Assembly (NCBI GenBank): GCA_903900265.1
Contig: CAIUMM010000048.1
Span: forward strand, 1-43,460
Direction: 5' to 3'
Source: an uncultured Pseudomonadota bacterium
Lineage (GTDB): Bacteria > Myxococcota_A > UBA796 > SXON01
DNA: 43,460 bases
Within the stretch, counting starts at the first letter, position 1. Each line of letters opens with the position of its first letter. Shown in pieces: positions 34,912-42,214 of this stretch. The notes beneath the pieces are model-generated. The model did no database searches. It was not told where the DNA came from and saw only the letters and a program-made list of their open reading frames with translations. The position numbers and the translations under genes were made by a program.

Positions 34912-36079
34912 GGTCTGAGGCTGACTCGAAGAGGCCGCGCACGACCGCGCGCCCACCGCTCACCATACGACGCCCGCGCGCCCAGAGGTCAGAGACGCCG
35001 CCGTCGTCGTCCAACACGCAGAGGTCGGCGTCTGCGCCCACCTCGATCACGCCTTTGCCGTGCAGCCGGAAGTGGCGCGCGGGGTTGCGCGTGACGGTAG
35101 CGAGCGCGTAGTCGAACGGCACGCCGAGGGTCGTGGCCTCGCGCACCGCTTGCAGCAGCGTAGCTGAGTCGCCTACGCCCATGCCCTGCAGCTCGCCGTC
35201 TGCGTTGAAGTGCGGCAAACACCCGCCGCCGTCGGAAGAGACCGTGAGGCGCGCCGCAGGCAAGCCCGACGACCACCACGCGTGGATCGCCTGGCCGGCG
35301 CTGGGCGCCCCGGGAGGCGCAGGATCGTCCTCGGGAAAGGCGGTCACGTCCACCGTGCAGCCCAACGCCGCGAGCTCGCGCGCCTCATTCCACAAGCTCC
35401 CGTTGCGGTTGCAGTGCGTGGGGTGAAACACGCGCGCCGGCAGCTCGGTCTCGCGCAGCGCGCGCCGCACCATCTCCAGCCCTCGCGGCCCGTCGCCCAT
35501 GTGCAGGTGCAGCACGCCGGCCTTGCCGGTCATCATCCCGGCGACATGCGCGTCCGCCGCGAGGCGCACGATCTCGTCGAAGGTAGGCTGGGACGATCGG
35601 TGGTCGGAGATCGCGACCTCGCCTACGGCGATGATGCGGTCGACGTGCACCATGTCCCCGCGCACCGAGCCCGTCAGCGTGACTGGGGGCACGACGTACC
35701 CGCCGGTATAGCAAAACGTCGTCAAGCCAAGCGCCGCCAGCCCGCGCGCGCACGCGAGGTTCTCCGCGACGCTGCGGGTGACGCAGTCGGTGCCGAGCAG
35801 CCCGACCGCGGTGGTCACGCCCGCGAGCGTGAACGCGGACAGCACCACCGGAGGCACGCGCGTCTCCGCGCCGCCTTCCCCGCCGCCGCCGGTCATATGC
35901 GTGTGCAGGTCCACGAGACCGGGCACGAGCCTCCGACCGCCGCAGTCTACGACCACGACATCACCCATCTCCGGGATGTTCCCCATCGCCAGCACCTGTG
36001 TGCCCCCCACGAGCACATCTAACCTGCCAAGCGGCGCAGGGGCATACACATCTACGTTTTTGAGCAGCGTCAGCGCCAT
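34892..36079 (-). CDS. iadA: Isoaspartyl dipeptidase (beta-aspartyl peptidase)
   Basis: A 395-residue amidohydrolase-superfamily dipeptidase that cleaves isoaspartyl-X dipeptides from damaged proteins. Features: PGLVDLHTHMTGGGGEGG (His59, His61 metal ligands and the Gly-rich substrate loop), CYTGGYVVPP (conserved Tyr), VAISDHRSSQP, LHLHMGDG, FHPTHCNRN and SSDGGG (Asp ligand). In the E. coli enzyme, as recalled, a carboxylated Lys bridges the metals just before the SDHRS motif; the aligned residue here appears to be Glu (VGEVAISDHRS), so the bridge may differ. Length equals the family norm (about 390). The start at 36079 follows an unusually A-rich 39-nt spacer after rlmI. The stop overlaps the SNF2 gene start. 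Confidence 0.92.
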   Translation of the reverse strand: MALTLLKNVDVYAPAPLGRLDVLVGGTQVLAMGNIPEMGDVVVVDCGGRRLVPGLVDLHTHMTGGGGEGGAETRVPPVVLSAFTLAGVTTAVGLLGTDCVTRSVAENLACARGLAALGLTTFCYTGGYVVPPVTLTGSVRGDMVHVDRIIAVGEVAISDHRSSQPTFDEIVRLAADAHVAGMMTGKAGVLHLHMGDGPRGLEMVRRALRETELPARVFHPTHCNRNGSLWNEARELAALGCTVDVTAFPEDDPAPPGAPSAGQAIHAWWSSGLPAARLTVSSDGGGCLPHFNADGELQGMGVGDSATLLQAVREATTLGVPFDYALATVTRNPARHFRLHGKGVIEVGADADLCVLDDDGGVSDLWARGRRMVSGGRAVVRGLFESASDREPRRG

Positions 36080-36118
36080 TCCGGTTTTTCCTTTGCCGTA
36101 TTTCTTTGCAGTTTTCTC

Positions 36119-37270
36119 TTACTCTTCCCGCTTGTCGAGCAGCATGAACTTTAAGTATCGGGCTTCGGGGTGCGCGAGGCCTACAGGATGATCGGGCGGC
36201 TCGGTGCCGGTGTACAAGCGGGTCCAGCGCGCCGCGCCCAGACCGCCGTGCCCGAGGCCTTCCCGCACCGCCTCTTCCCAGCGGTCCCAGGGCAAGCGCG
36301 CGCTGCACGAGGACGTCGCGAGCCAGGAGCCGACCATCGGTTGAATGTGGCGATGCAGATCCCGGTAGGCCTTGCGAGCGGCGCCGTCCGCGTCCTTGTC
36401 GTGGGTCAAGCTTGGAGGGTCGCAGATCAGCAGGTCGACCTTGGGGCCCTTCCAGGTGAACACATCGGCGACTTCGAACAGATGCCGGCCCGGATCGATG
36501 TCGTTCAAGCGGAAGATCTCGCGGGCGTCGTCGATGGCCGCGGGGGCCTGATCCACGGTCACCACCCGCTTTGCACCACCGAGCGCCGCAGCGATAGAGA
36601 AACCCCCGTTGTAGCTGAACAGATTGGACACCGTCCTGCCGGCGGACCATCCACGAATCTTACGGCGGTGCTCGCGCTGATCCAGGAACAAGCCTGTCTT
36701 CTGGCCCACTTTTACCCGTGCGAGCAGCTTCATCCCGTGCTCGCGGACCACGAGACCGTCGGGGGGCTCGCCGCCGATCAGCGCTTCGCCGCCTTCGCGG
36801 TCGTCCACCTTGCCGACGCCAAAGCGGCGCCAGAGGTTGCTCACACCGAGCCCACGCAGCGCTTCGAGGATCGCGCTCATGTGCGACTCCCAAGCGCGCG
36901 CGTACAAGCGGAGCACAAAGGTGTCGCCGTAGCGATCGATGACCAGCCCAGGGAGCATGTCGCCTTCCCCGTGGCACACGCGGTACGTGTCGGTGTCGCC
37001 GAGATCCGCGGCGAGGTGCTTGCGCAACGAGAACGCTGCCCGAAGACGCGACTCCACGAGGCGCGCGATGGGCTGCGGATCACGCCCGAGCACGCGCACG
37101 GTGATCGGCCCGCCTTCGAAGATGCCCCACGCGACGCGCTTTCCCTTGCCATCGACGAGCTCGACCGCCTCGCCGACTGAGGCTGAGCCGAGGAGCCCTT
37201 CCCGATATACCCAGGGATGACCGCGCGCGACGGTGCCGACCGTGTCTTGAGTGAGTCCTAAACGTTTCAC
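36119..37270 (-). CDS. rlmI: RlmI-type 23S rRNA (cytosine-5) methyltransferase
   Basis: A 383-residue class I SAM-dependent rRNA methyltransferase. It begins with a PUA domain (GHPWVYREGLLGSA, VAWGIFEGGPITVRVLG), then a linker domain with LPGLVIDRYGD, then the catalytic domain: KTGLFLDQREHR, NLFSYNGGFSIAAALGGAKRVVTVD (SAM-binding motif I), LLICDPPS (motif IV) and SSCS, which carries the likely nucleophilic Cys. RlmI methylates C1962 of E. coli 23S rRNA; this close match in domain order suggests the same job, but RlmI-like paralogues with other targets exist. It is divergent from the small lipoprotein gene at 37360 and 39 nt upstream of iadA. Confidence 0.88.
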   Translation of the reverse strand: MKRLGLTQDTVGTVARGHPWVYREGLLGSASVGEAVELVDGKGKRVAWGIFEGGPITVRVLGRDPQPIARLVESRLRAAFSLRKHLAADLGDTDTYRVCHGEGDMLPGLVIDRYGDTFVLRLYARAWESHMSAILEALRGLGVSNLWRRFGVGKVDDREGGEALIGGEPPDGLVVREHGMKLLARVKVGQKTGLFLDQREHRRKIRGWSAGRTVSNLFSYNGGFSIAAALGGAKRVVTVDQAPAAIDDAREIFRLNDIDPGRHLFEVADVFTWKGPKVDLLICDPPSLTHDKDADGAARKAYRDLHRHIQPMVGSWLATSSCSARLPWDRWEEAVREGLGHGGLGAARWTRLYTGTEPPDHPVGLAHPEARYLKFMLLDKREE

Positions 37271-37281
37271 GTACGCCGCCT

Positions 37282-37335
37282 ACCCCGTCCCGAACCGCGG
37301 CAGAAGCGATCCTCCGAATATTTCCGCGACGGGGT
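37282..37335. promoter_or_regulatory. Inverted repeat between divergent genes
   Basis: ACCCCGTC (37282-37289) and GACGGGGT (37328-37335) are perfect 8-bp reverse complements separated by 38 bp, inside the 89-bp gap between the divergent rlmI and lipoprotein genes. This may be an operator or a chance pair in GC-rich DNA. Confidence 0.35.
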
Positions 37336-37359
37336 GCGTATAGGTAGCTGAGGCCCATC

Positions 37360-37815
37360 ATGAAACCAGTCATCCCCTCCCTCACCGCCCTGATCACCGC
37401 TCCGATCCACTCCGTGCTCGCGTTCGCGTGCCTGATCGCTCCGGGATGCATCGTCTACACCGATCCGCCCCACCGCGAGCCGAACTACGCCCCCGAGCTG
37501 ACCTACGCCGACGCCGGCTGCTACTGGGACAACAGCTACGGCGACTACGTGTGGTACTTCGACGCAGACGCCACCGATCCCAACGGAGCGGGCGACGTCG
37601 TGGCGGTCTACGCGGACGTCTACGATGACTACACCGGCGAGTGGATCGACGGCTTCGATCTGGTCTGGGAAGACGGCATCACCTGGTACTCGGCCTGGGT
37701 CGGGAGCACGACGTACCTGGACTGCACGGTCCCGATGTACGTGGTCGACATCACCGCCGTGGACCGCGGCGATCTCGCGGACGTTGTCACGGTGGCTCCG
37801 TTTCAGGAGCTGTAG
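37360..37815 (+). CDS. Small Tyr/Asp-rich lipoprotein
   Basis: A 151-residue predicted lipoprotein. The signal peptide ends IAPGC (lipidated Cys near residue 30), and the mature part is rich in Tyr, Asp and Trp with few basic residues. It contains AGCYW and LDCTV, which could form one disulfide. The second half alternates hydrophobic and polar residues (VVAVYADVYDDYTGEWIDGFDLVW), like an all-beta sandwich. No family is recognised. It is read divergently from rlmI; the glutaredoxin gene follows 37 nt later on the same strand. Confidence 0.75.
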   Translation: MKPVIPSLTALITAPIHSVLAFACLIAPGCIVYTDPPHREPNYAPELTYADAGCYWDNSYGDYVWYFDADATDPNGAGDVVAVYADVYDDYTGEWIDGFDLVWEDGITWYSAWVGSTTYLDCTVPMYVVDITAVDRGDLADVVTVAPFQEL

Positions 37816-37852
37816 CGGTTGCACATCGCCGCTTGGTGCGTAGATTGCCCAA

Positions 37853-38107
37853 ATGCCCACCATCACGATGTACAGCACCACTTGGTGTTCCTACTGCAAC
37901 GCGGCAAAAGCTTTCTTCAAGCAGAAGCAGCTTGCATTCCAAGAGATCGACTTGACCGAAGACGACGAAGGCCGTCAGGCCCTCGTCGCCCGCACCGGCC
38001 GCACCAGCGTGCCGCAGATCTTCATCGGCGATCACCACGTGGGTGGCTACGACGACCTGCGCGCCTTGGACCGCGCCGGTGGTTTGGCGCCGCTGTTAGC
38101 GACCTGA
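37853..38107 (+). CDS. Glutaredoxin
   Basis: An 84-residue glutaredoxin of the GrxC/Grx3 type, a glutathione-dependent thiol-disulfide reductase in the cytoplasm. The active site is WCSYC (Cys12 and Cys15), with Ser replacing the more common Pro of CPYC. TSVPQIFIGDHHVGGYDDL contains the cis-proline and the glutathione-binding GG. Its presence matches the glutamate-cysteine ligase gene at 5189, since glutaredoxin needs glutathione or a similar thiol. It is followed 21 nt later by the YhhN-family gene. Confidence 0.93.
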   Translation: MPTITMYSTTWCSYCNAAKAFFKQKQLAFQEIDLTEDDEGRQALVARTGRTSVPQIFIGDHHVGGYDDLRALDRAGGLAPLLAT

Positions 38108-38128
38108 ACCTTCGGGCCTGAACGCACC

Positions 38129-38713
38129 GTGCTCCCCACACCGCCGCTGATGCCGCTCGCGGACATCGCCACAGGTGTGGCGCTGCTCATCGCGCTCGCC
38201 TATGTCGCGCTCGTAGCCGGGGGCATACGCGGCCGCGTGCGCGGGATCAAGCCCTTGCCCGCGCTGTTGCTCGCTGCTGCGTATCCGGCGTGGGGTCCGG
38301 TGTTCGCGTGCTGGGCGGTAGGCGATACCCTGCTTTTGGACAAGGATCGCTTCTTCCTACACGGGCTGTTCGCGTTCCTCGTAGGGCACCTTTGGTTCAT
38401 CGCCGCGGCGGGCAGCACGACGGGCATCTCCTCGGCAGGCTTGGGCGCGGGCTTGCTCACTGCCACGCTGCTGGTCGGCTTGCTGTGGTCGGGGCTGCGG
38501 CCGCGACTGCGCGTACCCGTGGTGCTCTACGCGCTCTCATTGGCGGGGGTGCTGGCTACCGCGATCCCAGCGGGAAAAGCCGCGGGCGCGATCGTGTTCC
38601 TGATCTCGGATGCGGTCCTCGCCTGGAACCGCTTCCGAAAGCCGCTGCCGCGGGGCGATTTGATCGTGATGGCCACCTACTACGCGGCCATCTTTCTGTT
38701 CGCTCGCGGCTGA
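38129..38713 (+). CDS. YhhN-family membrane protein (lysoplasmalogenase-like)
   Basis: A 194-residue polytopic membrane protein with about seven hydrophobic helices. The family pattern is visible: KPLPALLLAAAYPAWGPVFACWAVGDTLLL (GD in helix 3), FFLHGLFAFLVGHLWFI (HxxFxxxH), LYALSLAGVL, GAIVFLISDAVLAWNRF (SD...NRF) and MATYYAAIFLF. Human TMEM86A/B of this family hydrolyse lysoplasmalogen; the bacterial proteins are assumed to act on ether lipids, but most are untested. Start is GTG 38129. It lies between glutaredoxin and the min operon with no clear functional link to either. Confidence 0.85.
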   Translation: MLPTPPLMPLADIATGVALLIALAYVALVAGGIRGRVRGIKPLPALLLAAAYPAWGPVFACWAVGDTLLLDKDRFFLHGLFAFLVGHLWFIAAAGSTTGISSAGLGAGLLTATLLVGLLWSGLRPRLRVPVVLYALSLAGVLATAIPAGKAAGAIVFLISDAVLAWNRFRKPLPRGDLIVMATYYAAIFLFARG

Positions 38714-38770
38714 ATCGCCGTATTCCTGAGCATTTTCGCACCTGCGTCCCATTTTTTTGTGGTCTGCACC

Positions 38771-38800
38771 TTGCGAACCCTGCCAGCAACGCGGTACTCT
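38771..38800 (+). promoter_or_regulatory. Candidate minC promoter
   Basis: TTGCGA (38771-38776) and TACTCT (38795-38800) are 18 nt apart. The -35 fits well, the -10 moderately. The predicted start near 38807 is just upstream of the palindrome at 38813. Confidence 0.35.
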
Positions 38801-38812
38801 CCCGCAAGCACC

Positions 38813-38826
38813 GTTGACTCGTCAAC
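38813..38826. promoter_or_regulatory. Palindrome upstream of minC
   Basis: GTTGACTCGTCAAC is a perfect inverted repeat (6-bp arms, 2-bp centre) placed a few bases after the predicted transcription start. Such placement is typical of a repressor operator. No regulator is known. Confidence 0.4.
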
Positions 38827-38929
38827 CCCGACCAGAAGATTGTGCTTTCGGTGGACTCCCCGTCCGCTGACCCCGCCGCTGAATTCCCCGCCATCCGCCT
38901 CTCCCGCCTCCCCTCCCCTGGCATTCCCC

Positions 38930-39772
38930 ATGCAAACCGACCTCCCGAAGGCTGGCGCCGACGCCAGCGTCGCGGCCAGCATCTCCATGCTGCGTCAAAA
39001 TGCAAGCGGCATCGTGGTCTGCGAGCTGACCGGCGGGATCCCGTTCGACCAACTGCGCACGTCGATCCGCGAGTTGTTTGCTTCGACCAGCGATAAGTAT
39101 CGTGGGCAGACCATCCGCCTCGATCTCGGACGGCGTGACTTCGACCTGTTCGATCTGCGACGGCTGATCAACGTCATCAAAGACGAGTTTGGCGTTCAGG
39201 TGGTCGGGCTCAACTGCGCTTCTGAGGCGCTCGCCCGCTTTGCCGAGCGCGAGCTGAAGATCCGCGTGTTCCCATCGCAGGTCTCCTTCCCCGTCGAGCC
39301 CGCTCCCGTCGCGGTCGTAGAGCCGGTGGTCACGGTGATCGAGGAGCGCCAGACAGAAGCGACCGAGCTGGTGTCTGCGTCCGACGAGGCCGAAGCGGCC
39401 GATGAAGGCGGCGACAAGACGATGACCATTCACGGCACGGTGCGCTCCGGAGCGGTGATCCGCTTCTCGGGGGACGTGCAAGTGTTCGGGGACGTCAACC
39501 CGGGCGCGCAGATCCTCGCCGGCGGCAGCGTGTACGTCTACGGCACCCTGAAGGGTCTGGCCTGTGCCGGAGCTCGCGGGGACAACGAACAGATCATCCT
39601 CGCTTTTGACATGCGGCCCAGCCAGCTGCGCATCGGCAAGGTCATCCAGATTCCATCTCAAAGCCCCGATCGCCCCACGCGCTACACGCCCGAAATCGCG
39701 TGGATCTCCGGCGGTTCCATCATCATCGAAGCCTATCGGGGGCGCCACCCCCACCAAAGGGAGACTGCATGA
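38930..39772 (+). CDS. minC: Septum-site inhibitor MinC
   Basis: A 280-residue inhibitor of FtsZ polymerisation. The N-terminal half (residues 1-110) is the FtsZ-antagonist domain (GQTIRLDLGRRDFDLFDLRRLINVIKDEFGVQVVGL). An acidic Val/Glu linker follows (about 125-160). The C-terminal half is the beta-helix dimer domain that binds MinD: TMTIHGTVRSGAVIRFSGDVQVFGDVNPGAQILAGGSVYVYGTLKGLACAGARGDN, with the RSG and G-repeat signature. The start is uncertain because no Shine-Dalgarno sequence is near ATG 38930; the upstream in-frame sequence is Pro/Ser/Thr-rich and looks untranslated. The stop overlaps minD by 4 nt (ATGA). Confidence 0.92.
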   Translation: MQTDLPKAGADASVAASISMLRQNASGIVVCELTGGIPFDQLRTSIRELFASTSDKYRGQTIRLDLGRRDFDLFDLRRLINVIKDEFGVQVVGLNCASEALARFAERELKIRVFPSQVSFPVEPAPVAVVEPVVTVIEERQTEATELVSASDEAEAADEGGDKTMTIHGTVRSGAVIRFSGDVQVFGDVNPGAQILAGGSVYVYGTLKGLACAGARGDNEQIILAFDMRPSQLRIGKVIQIPSQSPDRPTRYTPEIAWISGGSIIIEAYRGRHPHQRETA

Positions 39773-40587
39773 GTGAGTGTATTGTCATCACGTCCGGAAA
39801 GGGAGGCGTGGGAAAAACCACGTCGACCGCAAATCTGGGCGTTGCCCTTGCCCTTATGGGCAAGAAGGTCGCGGTTGTCGACGCCGACATCGGCTTGCGT
39901 AACCTGGACGTCATCCTTGGCCTCGAAAACCGCATCGTGTACGACCTCGTGCACGTGATCGAAGGTGAGTGCCGGCTGAAGCAGGCGTTGATCAAGGACA
40001 AGCGTGTAGAGAACCTCTACCTGCTCCCCGCCGCCCAAACCCGGGACAAGAACGCGGTCAGCCCCGAAAACATGCGTGACCTCGTCAAGCAGATGAAGGA
40101 AGACTTCGATTACATCCTCATCGATTGCCCCGCCGGCATCGAGCAAGGGTTCAAGAACTCCATCGCTGGTGCAGACCGCGCGATCATCGTCACCACCCCC
40201 GAGGTCAGCGCCATCCGTGACGCCGACCGCATCATCGGGTTGTGCGAGGCCGCCGAGCTGCCTGAGCCCATGCTGATCGTCAACCGCTTCCGGGCCAAGC
40301 TGGTCAAGCGCGGCGACATGCTCAACAAGGACGACATCCTCGAGATCCTCGCCATCCCGTTGATCGGCATGGTCCCCGACCATGAGGACGTGATCGTGAC
40401 CTCGAACAAGGGTTATCCCGCGGCGTTCGACGACAAGTCGGTCGTCGGCGAGGCGTACCGTCGCATCGCTCGCCGCATCACCGGCGAGGCGGACGTCCCG
40501 TTCGTGGCGCTCGAAGAGCCAGACACCGTCTGGAGCGTGATGAAGCGTTGGATGGGTCTGGGTCCTGCCAAAGAGGTGGCGTCATGA
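39769..40587 (+). CDS. minD: Septum-site ATPase MinD
   Basis: A 272-residue deviant-Walker P-loop ATPase that recruits MinC and MinE to the membrane. The ATPase loop is SGKGGVGKTTSTANLG (residues 9-24, with signature Lys11), then VVDADIGLRNLD, DYILIDCPAGIEQGF and VTTPEVSAIRDADRIIGL. The C-terminal helix VWSVMKRWMGLG supplies the amphipathic membrane-targeting sequence. ATG 39769 has a strong Shine-Dalgarno AAAGGGAG five nt upstream; an in-frame upstream frame at 39700 overlaps minC and is not used. The stop overlaps minE (ATGA). MinCDE order and coupling match E. coli. Confidence 0.97.
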   Translation: MSECIVITSGKGGVGKTTSTANLGVALALMGKKVAVVDADIGLRNLDVILGLENRIVYDLVHVIEGECRLKQALIKDKRVENLYLLPAAQTRDKNAVSPENMRDLVKQMKEDFDYILIDCPAGIEQGFKNSIAGADRAIIVTTPEVSAIRDADRIIGLCEAAELPEPMLIVNRFRAKLVKRGDMLNKDDILEILAIPLIGMVPDHEDVIVTSNKGYPAAFDDKSVVGEAYRRIARRITGEADVPFVALEEPDTVWSVMKRWMGLGPAKEVAS

Positions 40588-40862
40588 TGAACCTGATTGA
40601 ACGATTCTTTCCCATGCAGCGGGGCGGATCCAAAGAGGACGCCAAGTCGCGCCTCAAGATCCTGCTCGTGCACGATCAGGTTGACCTGACGCCGTCGCAG
40701 ATGGACGCGATGCGCGCCGAGATCCTCGAGGTCATCGCGCGCTACGCCGAGATCGAGCCGACCAAGGTGGACTTGCGTCTCGAGCGCGGCGACGACGGCA
40801 TCAACCTCGTGAGCTCAGTCGCGGTGCGGCGTGTCAACGCCCGCCTGGCGGTCGGTAGCTGA
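40584..40862 (+). CDS. minE: Topological specificity factor MinE
   Basis: A 92-residue protein that stimulates MinD ATPase and sets the oscillation that keeps division at midcell. The N-terminal MinD-binding and membrane helix is MMNLIERFFPMQRG, followed by KEDAKSRLKILLVHDQVDLTPSQMDAMRAEI and the dimerisation strand DLRLERGDDGINLVSSVAV. Start is ATG 40584 in the minD stop overlap, with GAGGTGG just upstream; a second ATG follows directly. Its 3' end is followed by a strong hairpin at 40898. Confidence 0.95.
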   Translation: MMNLIERFFPMQRGGSKEDAKSRLKILLVHDQVDLTPSQMDAMRAEILEVIARYAEIEPTKVDLRLERGDDGINLVSSVAVRRVNARLAVGS

Positions 40863-40897
40863 TCCGACAAGGAACGGCAGCGATGCCGACGTAAAAG

Positions 40898-40937
40898 GCT
40901 TCAAACGGGCGGCGCTGCGGTGCGTCCCGTTTGAAGC
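40898..40937. terminator. Bidirectional terminator shared by minE and the SDR gene
   Basis: GCTTCAAACGGG (40898-40909) and CCCGTTTGAAGC (40926-40937) form a perfect 12-bp stem with a 16-nt loop. On the minus strand it is followed by CTTTT, on the plus strand by TTTCG. It overlaps the last codons of the SDR gene (stop at 40901), so the hairpin is also coding sequence. Confidence 0.8.
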
Positions 40938-41701
40938 TTTCGCGTTTGTTGACCCATGATGCGGACCGCGAGCGACCGCGGGAGCAAGCGCATCAGCCAA
41001 GAGGCCAGCCGATTGAATCGACCGGGGATGACGATGTTCGCGGCCCCAAGACGATCCAAGGTTTCTTCGACCACCTGCTCGGGAGCAAGCTCGCCGGGGG
41101 CGCCGCCCTCGGCAGCGCGTGCGAGGTAGTTGGGCGTCCTCGTGGCGCCTGCACAACACGCGATCACGTCGACACCCGACTCGGCGACCTCGTGCGCCAC
41201 GCCTTCCGCGAGCGCGAGCCCAAACGCCTTGGTGCTGCCATACACGCTCGCCCAAGGTGAGCCCTGAAACGCAGTCAGGGACGACATGATCACCACGCCA
41301 CCGCTGCGCCGAGCGACCATCGCCGGGAGCAGCGCGTGCAGCAACATCAACGTCGAGCGGCAGTTGACGTCTAGCGCACGCACGGCTTCCTCCACCGGCG
41401 TCTCCAGAAACCCGCCGAGGGGCGCAAACGCAGCGTTGCACACCAACACTCCGACCTCCCGCCCGGCGACCGCAGCGCGCAGCTGCTCCTGCACATCCGG
41501 CGCCGCGAGATCGATGCCGATGGGCACGGCCTCGACGCCGTGTCGCGCGACCAACAAGCCAGCGAGCGCCTCGAGGCGATCCACGCGCCGCGCGACCAAC
41601 AGCACGTCGTAGCCGCGCGACGCGAGCCGCTCGGCGAAGGAGGCGCCCAAGCCCTCCGAGGCCCCGGCGACCAGCGCCCAGCCCCGATAGCGCTTGATCA
41701 A
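40901..41701 (-). CDS. Short-chain dehydrogenase/reductase
   Basis: A 266-residue classical SDR enzyme. The cofactor loop is AGASEGLGASFA (TGxxxGxG type, residues 13-24), ARRVDRLEAL follows strand 2 (Arg suggests NADP), VLVCNAAFAPLGG is the NAG-type motif, Ser is in VVIMSSLTAF and the catalytic YxxxK is YGSTK. It could reduce or oxidise a lipid keto or hydroxyl group. Start is TTG 41701, which overlaps the EXPERA stop (TTGA), so it is translationally coupled to the membrane protein. The C-terminal residues are encoded within the 40898-40937 hairpin. The C-terminal extension (LMRLLPRSLAVRIMGQ) is hydrophobic and may touch the membrane. Confidence 0.9.
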   Translation of the reverse strand: MIKRYRGWALVAGASEGLGASFAERLASRGYDVLLVARRVDRLEALAGLLVARHGVEAVPIGIDLAAPDVQEQLRAAVAGREVGVLVCNAAFAPLGGFLETPVEEAVRALDVNCRSTLMLLHALLPAMVARRSGGVVIMSSLTAFQGSPWASVYGSTKAFGLALAEGVAHEVAESGVDVIACCAGATRTPNYLARAAEGGAPGELAPEQVVEETLDRLGAANIVIPGRFNRLASWLMRLLPRSLAVRIMGQQTRKLQTGRTAAPPV

Positions 41702-42207
41702 CCCTGCTCCTCAGTAAACGGATGCTCGCCCCACACCCGTGCAGCGACGAAAAACGGGAGCAACAACCACGGGAGATTGGCGAGCCCGACTATCCAAGGG
41801 GCCGGGGTGGCGTACGGGCCCAAGTACTCTTCAAACAGGATGATGCTCACGTTCGCGAACATCAAACCGGACCAGATCAGCGCGTAGTTGCGGATCCAGT
41901 CGCGGCCTTTGGCGAACGCCCAGATCGCCGCCACGTAGAACGGTCCGAAGCCGATCACGTCGATCCAGATGGTCATGCGCCACCACGGCGGACGTGCCCA
42001 CTGCAGCGGGTCGAAGTTGCTGCCCCACCAGTGCACCAGCTTGAGCAAAAACTCGGGCGGCCAAATCGGCGGAACGTAGTTCTCGGGGTCCGCGATGACC
42101 AGCTGTTCGAGGTCGACCACGTAGGTGACGAAGGTCAGGTTTATCAGGAAGAATACGATAAACGCGATGTCGTAGCGACGGCGGGACAAAGGCACAGGGG
42201 CGCGCAT
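41698..42207 (-). CDS. EXPERA-domain (emopamil-binding-like) membrane protein
   Basis: A 169-residue protein with four to five hydrophobic helices: YDIAFIVFFLINLTFVTYVVDLEQ, WWRMTIWIDVIGFGPFYVAAIWAFAKG, YALIWSGLMFANVSIILFEEYLG and PWIVGLANLPWLLLPFFVAARVW. The pattern of helix lengths and the conserved acidic FEEYLG fit the EXPERA fold of sterol isomerase EBP, TMEM97 and related proteins. EBP isomerises sterol double bonds; other EXPERA proteins bind sterols or traffic them. A bacterial function is not known to me. ATG 42207 is preceded by TAGGAG, which overlaps the START-gene stop. It lies between the START-like gene and the SDR gene. Confidence 0.7.
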   Translation of the reverse strand: MRAPVPLSRRRYDIAFIVFFLINLTFVTYVVDLEQLVIADPENYVPPIWPPEFLLKLVHWWGSNFDPLQWARPPWWRMTIWIDVIGFGPFYVAAIWAFAKGRDWIRNYALIWSGLMFANVSIILFEEYLGPYATPAPWIVGLANLPWLLLPFFVAARVWGEHPFTEEQG

Positions 42208-42214
42208 GAGGCTC

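Larger units (their letters stand above)
38714..38929. other. 216-bp gap before minC
   Basis: The largest gap in the window. It holds a run of seven T (38752-38758) with no strong stem before it, a candidate promoter at 38771-38800, and the perfect palindrome at 38813-38826. Beyond these no gene-like pattern was seen on either strand. Confidence 0.6.

Noticed and set aside
38752..38758. Run of seven T as a terminator for the YhhN-family gene
   Set aside because: Only a 4-bp stem (CGGC/GCCG, 38707-38720) lies upstream and it is too far from the T-run.
38759..38929. MinC starting 57 codons earlier at 38759
   Set aside because: The extension is Pro/Ser/Thr-rich, unlike any MinC N-terminus, and would place the palindrome and promoter inside the gene.
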